Part shown: positions 49,873 through 59,296 of the stretch, piece after piece | Numbering within the stretch: position 1 is the stretch's first letter | How the letters are laid out: every line of letters begins with the position of its first letter | Assembly: GCA_947497315.1 (NCBI GenBank) | Contig: CANMFX010000001.1 | Span: 930,001-994,000 of the forward strand | DNA length: 64,000 nucleotides | From: an uncultured Sphingomonadaceae bacterium | GTDB taxonomy: Bacteria; Pseudomonadota; Alphaproteobacteria; Sphingomonadales; Sphingomonadaceae | Direction of reading: 5' to 3' | The notes under the pieces: model-generated | The model's input: the letters and a program-made list of their open reading frames with translations, nothing else | Told to the model about the DNA's origin: nothing | The model's database searches: none | Program-made: the position numbers and the translations under genes

Positions 49873-50124
49873 ACCTCAAGCGCCGGGCGCGGGCATCCGC
49901 CCGCTTGGCTTTCCTCGCATAAGCTCGGGCGCGCAATCGCGCTTGCCGACGCGGTGCGTCGGATCAGCGCGACCTCCTGGACAACGCCCAAGAGCATCGT
50001 CCGAGCGTAGCAAGGCAAGGCCGACTGGCCGCCGCGCCTTATTGGCGCTTAGCCAAGGCGACGGATGTCGCCGCCCGGCGCCTGAGGGAATCAACAAAGA
50101 CTCCTCCCGCCCGGCGCTTGAGGT
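49873..50124. repeat. GC-rich modular inverted-repeat element, copy E (plus partial third unit)
   Basis: CCTCAAGCGCCGGGCGCGGGCATCCGCCCGCTTGGCT...GGCGACGGATGTCGCCGCCCGGCGCCTGAGG + CCCGCCCGGCGCTTGAGG. Confidence 0.93.
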
Positions 50125-50165
50125 CCAAAAAGAATCCACCAACAAAAACAAAAAGGAACCAAATC

Positions 50166-50573
50166 ATGGCAGCAGAAAAAGGCAGCGCCTTCCTCCTGAG
50201 AATAGGCGATGGCGAAGTCCCGGTGGGCTATTCCACCATCGCGGGTCTGCGGACAACGCAAATGTCGGTCAATGGCGAACCGGTGGCGATTACCAACAAG
50301 GACAGCGGCGGCTGGCGCGAGCTTTTATCCGGCGCAGGCGTGCGGTCCGTATCGGTATCAGGCGCCGGTGTGTTTACTGGCTCGGATGCAGAAATGCGGA
50401 TCAAAAATCATGCGCTGGAGGGCGTCATCGACTCCTATGAACTCAGCTTCGAAGGCGGCGATAGCATGCGCGGGAACTTCCTCGTCACGCGGCTGGACTA
50501 TAGCGGTGATTATAATGGTGAACGCAGTTACACGCTGAGCCTCGAAAGCTCAGGCGAAGTAACCCATGTCTGA
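50166..50573 (+). CDS. phage major tail protein, TP901-1 family (GTA g9)
   Basis: KGSAFLLRIGDG...TIAGLRTTQMSVNGEPVAITNKDSGGWRELL. Confidence 0.93.
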   Translation: MAAEKGSAFLLRIGDGEVPVGYSTIAGLRTTQMSVNGEPVAITNKDSGGWRELLSGAGVRSVSVSGAGVFTGSDAEMRIKNHALEGVIDSYELSFEGGDSMRGNFLVTRLDYSGDYNGERSYTLSLESSGEVTHV

Positions 50574-50880
50574 TCGCGCCAATGCGCTTCGCGGAGAAGC
50601 GGAATTGATGGTCAATGGCCAGCGGCTGGTTCTGCGTCCTAGCTTCACGGCGCTGGTCGCGGCGGAAAAGGAACTCGGCTCGCTATTTGATCTGGTCGAA
50701 CGGGCTGCAAATGGAAGGTTGATGCTGTCGGAAATTGCCGGGTTGTTCTGGCACATGATCAAGGATCAACCGAAGGATCTGACCCGTGAACGTTTCAGTG
50801 AAGCGATGATGGCGCAAGGGCTGACAGGTGTCACACCTCCACTGAAGATATTGCTCAAACAGATATTGCAGGGGCGATGA
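50566..50880 (+). CDS. GTA gp10-family protein
   Basis: NALRGEAELMVNGQRLVLRPSFTALVAAEKELGSLFDLVERAANGRLMLSEIAGLFWH. Confidence 0.9.
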   Translation: MSDRANALRGEAELMVNGQRLVLRPSFTALVAAEKELGSLFDLVERAANGRLMLSEIAGLFWHMIKDQPKDLTRERFSEAMMAQGLTGVTPPLKILLKQILQGR

Positions 50881-50887
50881 TTGTCGC

Positions 50888-51100
50888 ATGACGAATGATT
50901 TCCGCACCTCGGCATCCCGCCTGGCCGGTATCATTCCCGCAAGGTTCAGCTGGACACCGGATCAGTTCTGGGACGCTACCCCGGCCGAATTGACTGCGAT
51001 CCTGAACGCTCCTTTGGTTGCTTCGGTCGACAATCAGTCTCCCGAACCGCTCACCAAAACTCAACTCGATACACTGAAAGAAACTCTAGATCATGGATGA
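50888..51100 (+). CDS. phage tail assembly chaperone (GTA g10.1)
   Basis: AGIIPARFSWTPDQFWDATPAELTAIL; between g10 and tape measure. Confidence 0.87.
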   Translation: MTNDFRTSASRLAGIIPARFSWTPDQFWDATPAELTAILNAPLVASVDNQSPEPLTKTQLDTLKETLDHG

Positions 51101-51683
51101 AGAAATCGAACGTCTGATCATAGCTGTACGCGCCGACACAGTAGGATTTGCGAAAGATGTGGCCGATATGAAGGGGCAGCTGGACGGTCCGCTGGCCAGC
51201 GGCATCGAACGCGCTGGGTCCGCCCTTGAAACAAGCCTCAGCCGGGCGATCCGTAGCGGATCACTGGGTTTTGAAGGCCTGAAAGGCGTCGCGCTGTCCG
51301 TTTTGGCGGATATTGCCAATGCCGCCGTGAATAGCGGCATTGGAAACCTGCTCGGCGGCGGTTCCAGTATGGGTTCCGGCGGGGGTTTGCTGGGTATCGG
51401 GACGTCGATCCTCGGCGCTGCGCTTGGTGCACCTGGACGGGCAACCGGTGGACCCGTGACCGGCGGCCGTGCTTACGTGGTCGGGGAACAGGGGCCGGAG
51501 CTTTTTGTGCCGACCGCCGCTGGCCGGATAGAGCGCAGTGGTGGACTGGCCGCTACGCCGAATGTTCAGCTCACGATCAATATTTCAGACAACGGGCAGG
51601 GTAGCGCGCCTGACCAGATACGCCGCTCCAGCCGTCAGGTCGCGCGCTCTGTGCGTAATGCATTAGCCTATCGGGAGGGATGA
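51093..51683 (+). CDS. short tail tape measure protein (GTA g11)
   Basis: 196 aa; MDEEIERLIIAVRADTVGFAKDVADMKGQL...GGPVTGGRAYVVGEQGPELFVPTAAGRI. Confidence 0.88.
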   Translation: MDEEIERLIIAVRADTVGFAKDVADMKGQLDGPLASGIERAGSALETSLSRAIRSGSLGFEGLKGVALSVLADIANAAVNSGIGNLLGGGSSMGSGGGLLGIGTSILGAALGAPGRATGGPVTGGRAYVVGEQGPELFVPTAAGRIERSGGLAATPNVQLTINISDNGQGSAPDQIRRSSRQVARSVRNALAYREG

Positions 51684-51686
51684 ACC

Positions 51687-54038
51687 ATGGGTTTTTGGCT
51701 AGCGAAAGAGCGCACCGCGCAACAGACCAATTTTATCCAGCGTTTTGATCCGCGCTTCTGGACGGTCAATTTTCCACGTCCGATGATGGCATCGGTCGTG
51801 ACGACCGCGCCGGACGCACTTCGGGTCGATGCGGTTTTCTATAATTCGGATGATCTTGCGGGACTGATCTGGGAGAGCGAAGACACGCTCGACCATCCGT
51901 TACTGGCTTATGAAACAAGCCGTGATTATGCGCGGTTCAGCCTGCGCTTTCACTGGCGCTCGTCGGGGATCATGCCGCTGGATCAGGTTAATGGACCGAC
52001 ACTGACAATCGAGGGCCGTGATGCGCTGGGCAATCCAAAGGCCTGGTACGTGCGGCTGTGGAACTATGCCACTGGCACACCGACTGACGCCGATATCAGT
52101 CTGGAATTTTCCAGTCTTGATGGCGGGTTCCTGCTGCCCGGGGAAGCGGACCCCGTATATCCGAAGGATATTGACCGGTTGTTCATATCGATCATTCCGC
52201 CAGACTATGATGGTACAGGCACCCTATACCCCACACCGCAGATTGGTTGGGTCGAGATCAGCGCGATCACGGCCGATGGCGGCGGTGCAGTCCTCGAAAT
52301 CGGAGATGTCATGGTGCCGGAAAACGGGCTTTCAATGGCGACCGGCTATGACGACAGTTTCAACCAGACACCCGAACGCCTGCTGCGATCTATCCGCGCG
52401 CTCGGTTATCGCGGAACCATCAATCATTATGTCGGGATGAGTCACTATTTCCGGCTCGAAGCCAATGGACCGGGGCTATATGCCAGCCTGTCTGTGCCGC
52501 AACCGGGGGAAGAATTTTCCGCCATCAACCAACCCTGTGCAGTCTGGCATCGTGATTTTGTGACGCGCGCAGAGGCAATGGAATTCACCGTCATATTTTC
52601 GCTGTCTTACGAACTGTTCGATGCCCATTGCTGGAACAATTGGAAACAGCGCGCCGAAAATGGTGATCCGGCGCTGACCGGCTGGGTGCCGCCTTCGACT
52701 TTGTTATCGCCCGCTGAGCCAGCGGCCATGGGATATTTGCAAGCTGTCGCCCAGGCGTTCATCGCAATTGCGCGGGATGCCGGTGCGGCCATGAAGTTTC
52801 AGGTCGGCGAGCCATGGTGGTGGGTGATGCCGGATGACGGTCGGATATGTCTTTATGATGCGGCGGCGCAAGCGGCATTTGGCGATACGCTGGTTAGCAT
52901 CCCGGATATTCGGGGTCCCAAAACACTGGCACAAACCGCGATGCTGGACGAGGCCGGGGCGATGCTGGCACAGTCCACGGCGGATCTGATCGCTGCGGTT
53001 AAAGCTGAAGCTTTGGGCGCGCCGGTCGAGACGCTTTTGCTCGCCTATCTGCCGACGATACTCGACGAGGCCGCACCTGAAGCAAAGCGTGCCAACCTGC
53101 CGGTCGGTTGGGCCAGCCCTGCTTTCGATATATTGCAGCTGGAAGATTATGACTGGGTGATCGCGGGCGACCAGTCCGCGACGCGGAGCGGTATTAATCT
53201 GGCGACAGATCGGCTCGGCTATCCGATGGAGCAACAGCATTATTTCTCTGGGTTTGTGCTGACTGCCGAGGCCAGTTTCATCTGGGCCAACATGACCCGC
53301 GCGGTCGAGGCAGCCCGGACACGCGGCACGCCGGAGATTTTCATCTGGGCACTGCCACAGGTGGCGCGTGATGGTTTCACTTATTTTCAGGAACAGGAGG
53401 ATGATATGAACGCGTTTGACGACGTGCAATTTCCGCTCGCTATCGGACGCGGGGCGACGGTTTCGCCACGCTTTTCAACTGATGTTGTGACGACCCTCTC
53501 CGGCCACGAAAAGCGTAACAGCGACTGGGCCGATGCGCGGCTGGAATTTGATGCCGGGCCGGGTGTGCGCTCCGAAGAGGAGTTACGCGACTTGATCGCC
53601 TTTTTCCGTGCACGTCGCGGCGCGGCGAAAGCTTTTCGTTTTACCGACCCCTATGATCATAGCAGCAACGCCATGATTGATCCGCCGACGATGCTGGATC
53701 AGGTTGTTGGTATTGGTGATGGTGAAGAGACGCGTTTTCAACTGATCAAAAGCTATGGAGTGGGTGGCAGCGAGGCGCAGCAACGCTTGATTACCCGACC
53801 GGAGTCGTCATCTTTGCTCGTCGCTGTTGATGGCATGCTTGCCAGTAACTGGTCGCTCGGGACGCTAGGCGAAATAATTTTCGATGACCCGCCGGCGATA
53901 GCGAGCGAGGTCACGGCGGGCTTTTTGTTCGACGTACCGGTTCGTTTTGCCGAGGATAGACTGGACGTCAGCGCTGGCACATTTCAGGCCGGTGAGATAC
54001 CGGAAATCCGCCTTATCGAAGTGCGGGAAGGATCATGA
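51687..54038 (+). CDS. GTA g12-like fusion: large N-terminal glycoside-hydrolase/TIM-barrel-like domain + C-terminal DUF2460
   Basis: 783 aa; C-terminal MNAFDDVQFPLAIGRGATVSPRFSTDVVTTLSGHEKRNSDWADARLEFDAGPGVRSEEELRDLIAFFRARRGAAKAFRFTDPYDH is DUF2460; N-terminal ~570 aa extra. Confidence 0.85.
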   Translation: MGFWLAKERTAQQTNFIQRFDPRFWTVNFPRPMMASVVTTAPDALRVDAVFYNSDDLAGLIWESEDTLDHPLLAYETSRDYARFSLRFHWRSSGIMPLDQVNGPTLTIEGRDALGNPKAWYVRLWNYATGTPTDADISLEFSSLDGGFLLPGEADPVYPKDIDRLFISIIPPDYDGTGTLYPTPQIGWVEISAITADGGGAVLEIGDVMVPENGLSMATGYDDSFNQTPERLLRSIRALGYRGTINHYVGMSHYFRLEANGPGLYASLSVPQPGEEFSAINQPCAVWHRDFVTRAEAMEFTVIFSLSYELFDAHCWNNWKQRAENGDPALTGWVPPSTLLSPAEPAAMGYLQAVAQAFIAIARDAGAAMKFQVGEPWWWVMPDDGRICLYDAAAQAAFGDTLVSIPDIRGPKTLAQTAMLDEAGAMLAQSTADLIAAVKAEALGAPVETLLLAYLPTILDEAAPEAKRANLPVGWASPAFDILQLEDYDWVIAGDQSATRSGINLATDRLGYPMEQQHYFSGFVLTAEASFIWANMTRAVEAARTRGTPEIFIWALPQVARDGFTYFQEQEDDMNAFDDVQFPLAIGRGATVSPRFSTDVVTTLSGHEKRNSDWADARLEFDAGPGVRSEEELRDLIAFFRARRGAAKAFRFTDPYDHSSNAMIDPPTMLDQVVGIGDGEETRFQLIKSYGVGGSEAQQRLITRPESSSLLVAVDGMLASNWSLGTLGEIIFDDPPAIASEVTAGFLFDVPVRFAEDRLDVSAGTFQAGEIPEIRLIEVREGS

Positions 54039-54853
54039 GCCTCGCCTGGCTGGACCTGCCGCTGACCACGAGCTGCTATGCATGGCGGCTGGAGCGGGCA
54101 GATGGCGTCACGATCGGATTTGTGTCGCATGACCGTGATCTGGTGATCGACAATTTACGATACCGTGCCGCCCCTGGAATGGTGCCATCCACCATCGCGC
54201 TGTCCGACAGTCTTGAGATGGACAGCGTCGATATCGAAGGCGCGATGACCAGTACGGCGATTGCCGAAGCAGACCTGATCGCGGGTCGCTGGGACGGAGC
54301 GCAGCTACATATATCTCTGGTCAACTGGGAAAGCCCGGAAGACGAACCGCTCCACCTCATCAGCGGTGAATTCGGTGAGATTACGCGATCTGGTGACGCT
54401 TTTCGGGTAGAGATGCTTGGCGGCACCTCTTTTCTCGATGAATCAATCGCGCCGCTGACATCACCGACCTGCCGCGCCCGGTTGGGTGATCGCGCCTGCA
54501 AGGTCAGCCTCGCTGTGCATCAGGCCGAGATGACGCTCACGCAACTATTGGAGCCGCAGCTCGAATTTACTGAACTGCAAGGGCAGGCGGCGGACTATAT
54601 CCATGGCGAATTGCGCTGGCTGAGCGGTGAAAATTGCGGGCTGCGGTTCGCAATTATCAGCGGAGAGGGTGACGCGATCCGGCTGGCTGATCAACCAGTT
54701 CGGCCTGTAACCGTCGGCGATAGAGCGCTGTTTACCGCCGGCTGCGACAAGAATTTTGTCACCTGCCGGGACCGCTTTCAAAACAGCATCAATTTTCGCG
54801 GAGAGCCCTATTTGCCCGGTAATGACCTGCTCACCCGCTACCCCGGAGCATGA
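54035..54853 (+). CDS. DUF2163 domain-containing protein (GTA g13)
   Basis: TTSCYAWRLERADGVTIGFVSHDRDLVIDNLRYRAAPGM...CRARLGDRACKVSL. Confidence 0.93.
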   Translation: MSLAWLDLPLTTSCYAWRLERADGVTIGFVSHDRDLVIDNLRYRAAPGMVPSTIALSDSLEMDSVDIEGAMTSTAIAEADLIAGRWDGAQLHISLVNWESPEDEPLHLISGEFGEITRSGDAFRVEMLGGTSFLDESIAPLTSPTCRARLGDRACKVSLAVHQAEMTLTQLLEPQLEFTELQGQAADYIHGELRWLSGENCGLRFAIISGEGDAIRLADQPVRPVTVGDRALFTAGCDKNFVTCRDRFQNSINFRGEPYLPGNDLLTRYPGA

Positions 54854-55287
54854 CCATGACATCTGACAAATCGGAAAAAGGCCGGTCGGCGATGATCGCC
54901 GAGATGGCGTTGGCGCTATGCGGCACAAACTTCAGACTTCATGGCCGGAGTGCTGAACACGGCCTTGATTGTATCGGGATGGCTGCGGAGTGTCTCAGTG
55001 CTGCGGATATGGATTGTGATGTCCCCACCGGCTATTCCATCCGGAGCGGGTCTGCCGAGCAAATTTCGGAGGTGATGACGCGCGCGGGATTCGCAATCAT
55101 GCAGCCATGCGAGCCGTTGCGGGAGGGCGATATCGCACTGGCCAGGCCCAGTCCGGTGCAATGGCATCTGATGGTCAGAACCGACGGCGGTTTCGTCCAT
55201 GCCCATGCCGGTATCGGTCAGGTGGTTTTCACACCGGATGAAGCCCCATGGCCGATCAAAACAGTTTTCAGAATTTTGGAGGATTGA
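54850..55287 (+). CDS. NlpC/P60-like phage cell-wall peptidase (GTA g14)
   Basis: FRLHGRSAEHGLDCIGMAAECL (catalytic Cys region), GFVHAHAGIGQVVF (His). Confidence 0.88.
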   Translation: MTMTSDKSEKGRSAMIAEMALALCGTNFRLHGRSAEHGLDCIGMAAECLSAADMDCDVPTGYSIRSGSAEQISEVMTRAGFAIMQPCEPLREGDIALARPSPVQWHLMVRTDGGFVHAHAGIGQVVFTPDEAPWPIKTVFRILED

Positions 55288-57486
55288 ATGGCAACCTTGG
55301 TTTTGACAGCTGTCGGTACTGCTGTCGGCGGTCCAGTAGGTGGAGCTCTTGGAGCGTTTCTGGGCCAGCAAGTTGACCAGAATATCCTGTTCAAACCCAA
55401 AGGGCGAGAAGGCCCCCGGTTGCAGGAACTGGCCGTGCAAACCTCCAGCTATGGTACGCAGATCCCGCGTATATACGGCAAGATGCGGGTGGCCGGGACG
55501 GTGATCTGGGCCACTGATCTGAAGGAAACACGCGAGTCAAATGGTGGTGGCAAAGGGCGCCCAAGTAGCACCACTTATAGTTATTCCGCTTGCTTGGCTG
55601 TGGCGCTGTCCAGCCGAGATATCAAGGATATCGGCCGTATCTGGGCCGATGGCAAAATTTTCCGGGGCAATGCCGGTGATTTCAAAACCGAAACTGGATT
55701 CCGTTTTTTTCAAGGTCATGAAGATCAGGTTGTTGATGGTCTGATTGCCAGCACCGAAGCTGCCGGCGGAACGCCAGCTTATCGCGGACTGGCGCTGGCG
55801 GTTTTTGAAGATATGGATCTCACCGAATATGGCAACCGCATTCCCTCTCTGACCTTTGAGGTTATCGCGGATGATGGCACCGTCAGCCTTGGTGCCATTA
55901 TCAATGATATTTCGGATGGCAGAGTAGCTGCTTCTTTAGATGAAAGCCTTCATGGCTTCGCAGCCGCCGGTCAGGATCGCCGAGAAGTACTGGCAGCGAT
56001 CAGCGAGAGTTTTTCGCTATCATTTCCAGCTGTTTCAGGCACTCTGTCTGCAAAGCGGCGACAGTCTGAACCGGGCGCAGAGATATTGTCGATGCGCGAC
56101 CAGATTGTATCAACCCACAATAAAGAGCCGATCGCGCGACCTGAACTACAGACGCTGGCTGAAACGAAGATAGCTCGCCAGCATGCCCTGCGTTATTATG
56201 AACCCGAGCGGGACTATCAATCCGGCATGCAGAATGCATTTCGACCGGGGAACAGCCGGGTGATCCGCGACCGGGATTTTCCTGCTGCTCTGGCATCTTC
56301 GCAAGCTAAAAACATCGCCCGGGCAAAATTATGGTCGCTCTATCAGGAGCGCAGCAGTGCGCGGTTGCATGTTTTGCGCACGGCGCTTTCCCTGAAACCG
56401 GGAACGTTTGTGAGTTGGGATGACAGCGGTGATATCTGGCTGGTGCGAAATTGGGAGTTGAACAGAGGCAGTATAGACCTCGTGCTGTCAAAAGCCGGAG
56501 ATGCATTGCCGGATACCGAAGGAACGACTGACAATGGCCGCCCGGTGAAGGAATTGGACGCATTAGCCGGGGCGACGAGATTGGCCCTGGTTGATCTGCC
56601 ATTTGCTATTGATGCACCGATGCAGGTTTCTAACGTTTCCAGACTATATGCCGCAGCTGCCGGTGATCTGGGCTGGCGCAATGCAGAGCTATTTGCGCTT
56701 GGTGCCGATGGTGTCTCCAATGAATTTGTCGACCAGATATCGAGTCCGGCGAGCATCGGTACTGCACTGGAACCGCTGGGAGCCAGCGGCCCACATGTAA
56801 TTGACAGAAAAAATAGCCTGCAGGTTCAGATGCACAACAGCAATATGCACCTGAACGATGCTGACGATGCGCAGCTGTTGGCCGGCAAAAATATCGCTGC
56901 GATTGGTAATGAAATAGTACAATTTGGTTCCGCCGCACCGATCGGGAATGACCGGTATATATTATCCTATCTGCTGAGAGGTTTGGGCGGGACCGAACTG
57001 GAAATGGACAAGCATTTGGTGGATGAAGATTTTGTTCTGCTGGATGGCATCGATCTTACGGAAATTGATGCGCACAATTATACGCCATTTCAGCCTGTCA
57101 CCATATCTGCCTTGGGCAGGGGAGACGATCTGCCCGTATCCCGTTCCTTGGGTGAAGTGGGCCGGGCACTGAAACCATGGTCACCGGTTCATCCGCGCTT
57201 TGTTTTTAAAGAAAATGGCGACCTCGAGCTTAGCTGGACGCGCCGTTCGCGCGCTGGGCTAATATGGCCTGACCATGTCGAAATTCCGCTGGCCGAAGAA
57301 ACGGAAAGATATCGTGTGTCGGTAGGGAACGAAAGCATCTCTGAACCAATGATGCCTTTCTTGATGCTCGCTGCGCCCGACGTACAAGACTATCGGGATG
57401 CAGGAGCTTCAAGTCTGTCAATCGCCGTCCGGCAGATTGGCCAGCATAATATTTCGGATCCCCTGCTTTTCACGGTCGAAATATAA
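55288..57486 (+). CDS. GTA g15-like tail tip protein
   Basis: GPRLQELAVQTSSYGTQIPRIYGKMRVAGTVIWATDLKE...RIWADGKIFRG; 732 aa. Confidence 0.92.
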   Translation: MATLVLTAVGTAVGGPVGGALGAFLGQQVDQNILFKPKGREGPRLQELAVQTSSYGTQIPRIYGKMRVAGTVIWATDLKETRESNGGGKGRPSSTTYSYSACLAVALSSRDIKDIGRIWADGKIFRGNAGDFKTETGFRFFQGHEDQVVDGLIASTEAAGGTPAYRGLALAVFEDMDLTEYGNRIPSLTFEVIADDGTVSLGAIINDISDGRVAASLDESLHGFAAAGQDRREVLAAISESFSLSFPAVSGTLSAKRRQSEPGAEILSMRDQIVSTHNKEPIARPELQTLAETKIARQHALRYYEPERDYQSGMQNAFRPGNSRVIRDRDFPAALASSQAKNIARAKLWSLYQERSSARLHVLRTALSLKPGTFVSWDDSGDIWLVRNWELNRGSIDLVLSKAGDALPDTEGTTDNGRPVKELDALAGATRLALVDLPFAIDAPMQVSNVSRLYAAAAGDLGWRNAELFALGADGVSNEFVDQISSPASIGTALEPLGASGPHVIDRKNSLQVQMHNSNMHLNDADDAQLLAGKNIAAIGNEIVQFGSAAPIGNDRYILSYLLRGLGGTELEMDKHLVDEDFVLLDGIDLTEIDAHNYTPFQPVTISALGRGDDLPVSRSLGEVGRALKPWSPVHPRFVFKENGDLELSWTRRSRAGLIWPDHVEIPLAEETERYRVSVGNESISEPMMPFLMLAAPDVQDYRDAGASSLSIAVRQIGQHNISDPLLFTVEI

Positions 57487-57531
57487 CATCGATCAATCAG
57501 TATCTGTGGGTACACACTCAAAGGAAAGAGA

Positions 57532-57984
57532 ATGACAATATTGGAAACACCGAGATTCGCATTGCCTTTATTGGCCGTCGGTCAAGCACATAAAGAGCTA
57601 TTTCATAATGAAGCGCTATCATTACTTGATTTTCTGGCTCACCCGGTTGTGCAGGCGGTGGTTGATGATCCATCACCCTTGTCGCCGGCAGAGGGTGATT
57701 GCTGGCTTGTCGGCTCTGCTGCGCTCGCCGAGTGGAGTGGAAGATCAGACCATATTGCCGGTTGGTCTGCCGGTGGATGGCGCTTCGTTAAACCGCAGGA
57801 ATCTATGAAAATTATCGTAGAAAGCGATCATAGTTCGGCCATTTATGTTGATGGAGTATGGCAATTTCTGCAACACATCAATGCACCGATTGGTGGAGCC
57901 AATATTGATTTGGAGGCGCGGACAGCGATTGATTCGATTCTTGCCCTGCTAAGAACTGTGCAAATTTTACCCCAAATCAACTAA
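57532..57984 (+). CDS. DUF2793 domain-containing protein
   Basis: PLLAVGQAHKELFHNEALSLLDFLAHPVVQAVVDDPSPLSPAEGDCWLVGSAA. Confidence 0.92.
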   Translation: MTILETPRFALPLLAVGQAHKELFHNEALSLLDFLAHPVVQAVVDDPSPLSPAEGDCWLVGSAALAEWSGRSDHIAGWSAGGWRFVKPQESMKIIVESDHSSAIYVDGVWQFLQHINAPIGGANIDLEARTAIDSILALLRTVQILPQIN

Positions 57985-58166
57985 TTTGATTGCGATTTTG
58001 GTAGCAATTCGGCTTGATTGCAGCACCTTAGAGGTGATTTTTTAAGCTAAATCACGAAAATGGCGACATTTTCGCAACAGTTCTACTATTTGTCCGCTTG
58101 CACTGTTTCTGGTGAGAGGTTACAAAGCGCCGTGAATTCAGAACCTAAATGAGAAGGGGAATATAA

Positions 58167-59273
58167 ATGCGGAAGCTTGCCATAGGATTGGCGCTTGCCT
58201 CCACGGCGCTCGCTTCACCTGCCCTGGCCCGTGATGGCCAATGGTATGTGGGCGTAGAAGGCGGCGCGATGCTGGTTGAAGATATTACATCTGATATTGG
58301 TGCGAATACTAACGCGTCAGAAGTTGACCACGACACAGGTTATGATTTCGACGGTATCGTCGGTTATGATTTTGGTGGTTTTCGCCTGGAAACAGAAGTT
58401 GCTTATAAATCAGCGGCTGCTGATCGCCTTCAGGTAGGCGCACCAGGTATACCATCTAATGCTGATGGGTCAGGCACCTTTTCGGGTACCACGCCTATCA
58501 ATGGTGAAGTCAATGCTCTAAGCTTCATGCTGAACGGTCTGCTTGACTTTGGCGATGATGACGGCATTCAAGGCTTTGTCGGCGGCGGTGTTGGTGTGGC
58601 TCGTACCGAGGTCACCAATATTTTTGCTGGTCCTTATCTTGATGATTCGGACACTGGTTTTGCTTGGCAGGCGATTGCGGGTATCCGTGCTCCGCTGAGT
58701 GATAGCTGGGACGTTGGCCTGAAATATCGTTTCTTCAACGCTGACAAGATCGACCTTGTTGACCAAGTTGGTAACGATGTAAGTACCCGTCTGCGTACGC
58801 ACTCGATTTTGGGTAGCTTGATCTACAACTTTGGCGGAGAGCCAGAGGCACCACCTCCACCTCCACCTCCACCTCCACCACCGCCTCCACCTCCACCACC
58901 GCCGCCTCCACCGGCTGCTGTGTGTGCGCCTGGACCTTACATTGTATTCTTTGACTGGGATCAGTCAGACATTACACCAGAAGCTGCTACAGTTCTGGAC
59001 AATGCGGTTACGGCATATGGTGATTGTGGAAATGCTCAGGTTATGTTGGCTGGTAACGCCGATAAATCTGGTTCCGCGAGCTACAATGTTGGCTTGTCTC
59101 AGCGTCGTAACGACTCTGTTCGGGCTTATCTCGAATCACGCGGCATTAGCGGTGGCGTGATCTCCAGCGAAGCCTTCGGTGAAACGCGTCCTCGCGTTGA
59201 AACCGCAGACGGTGTTCGTGAACCACAGAACCGGAACGTGACCATTCAATATGGTCCTGGTTCAGGTAACTAA
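58167..59273 (+). CDS. OmpA-family outer membrane protein with polyproline linker
   Basis: Signal peptide, beta-barrel N-domain, P21 tract, OmpA C-domain (FFDWDQSDITPEA...NVGLSQRRNDSVRAYLESRGI...GETRPRV...NRNVTIQYG). Confidence 0.95.
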   Translation: MRKLAIGLALASTALASPALARDGQWYVGVEGGAMLVEDITSDIGANTNASEVDHDTGYDFDGIVGYDFGGFRLETEVAYKSAAADRLQVGAPGIPSNADGSGTFSGTTPINGEVNALSFMLNGLLDFGDDDGIQGFVGGGVGVARTEVTNIFAGPYLDDSDTGFAWQAIAGIRAPLSDSWDVGLKYRFFNADKIDLVDQVGNDVSTRLRTHSILGSLIYNFGGEPEAPPPPPPPPPPPPPPPPPPPPPAAVCAPGPYIVFFDWDQSDITPEAATVLDNAVTAYGDCGNAQVMLAGNADKSGSASYNVGLSQRRNDSVRAYLESRGISGGVISSEAFGETRPRVETADGVREPQNRNVTIQYGPGSGN

Positions 59274-59296
59274 GAGCATCCAATCTTGATTTAGCG

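Larger units (their letters stand above)
41476..57984 (+). other. RcGTA-like gene transfer agent structural gene cluster
   Basis: Order small terminase-TerL-portal-protease-capsid-connectors-tail-GTA TIM-like g10-TAC-TMP-DUF2460-DUF2163-peptidase-g15-DUF2793; no integrase, repressor or lysis genes seen. Confidence 0.9.
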
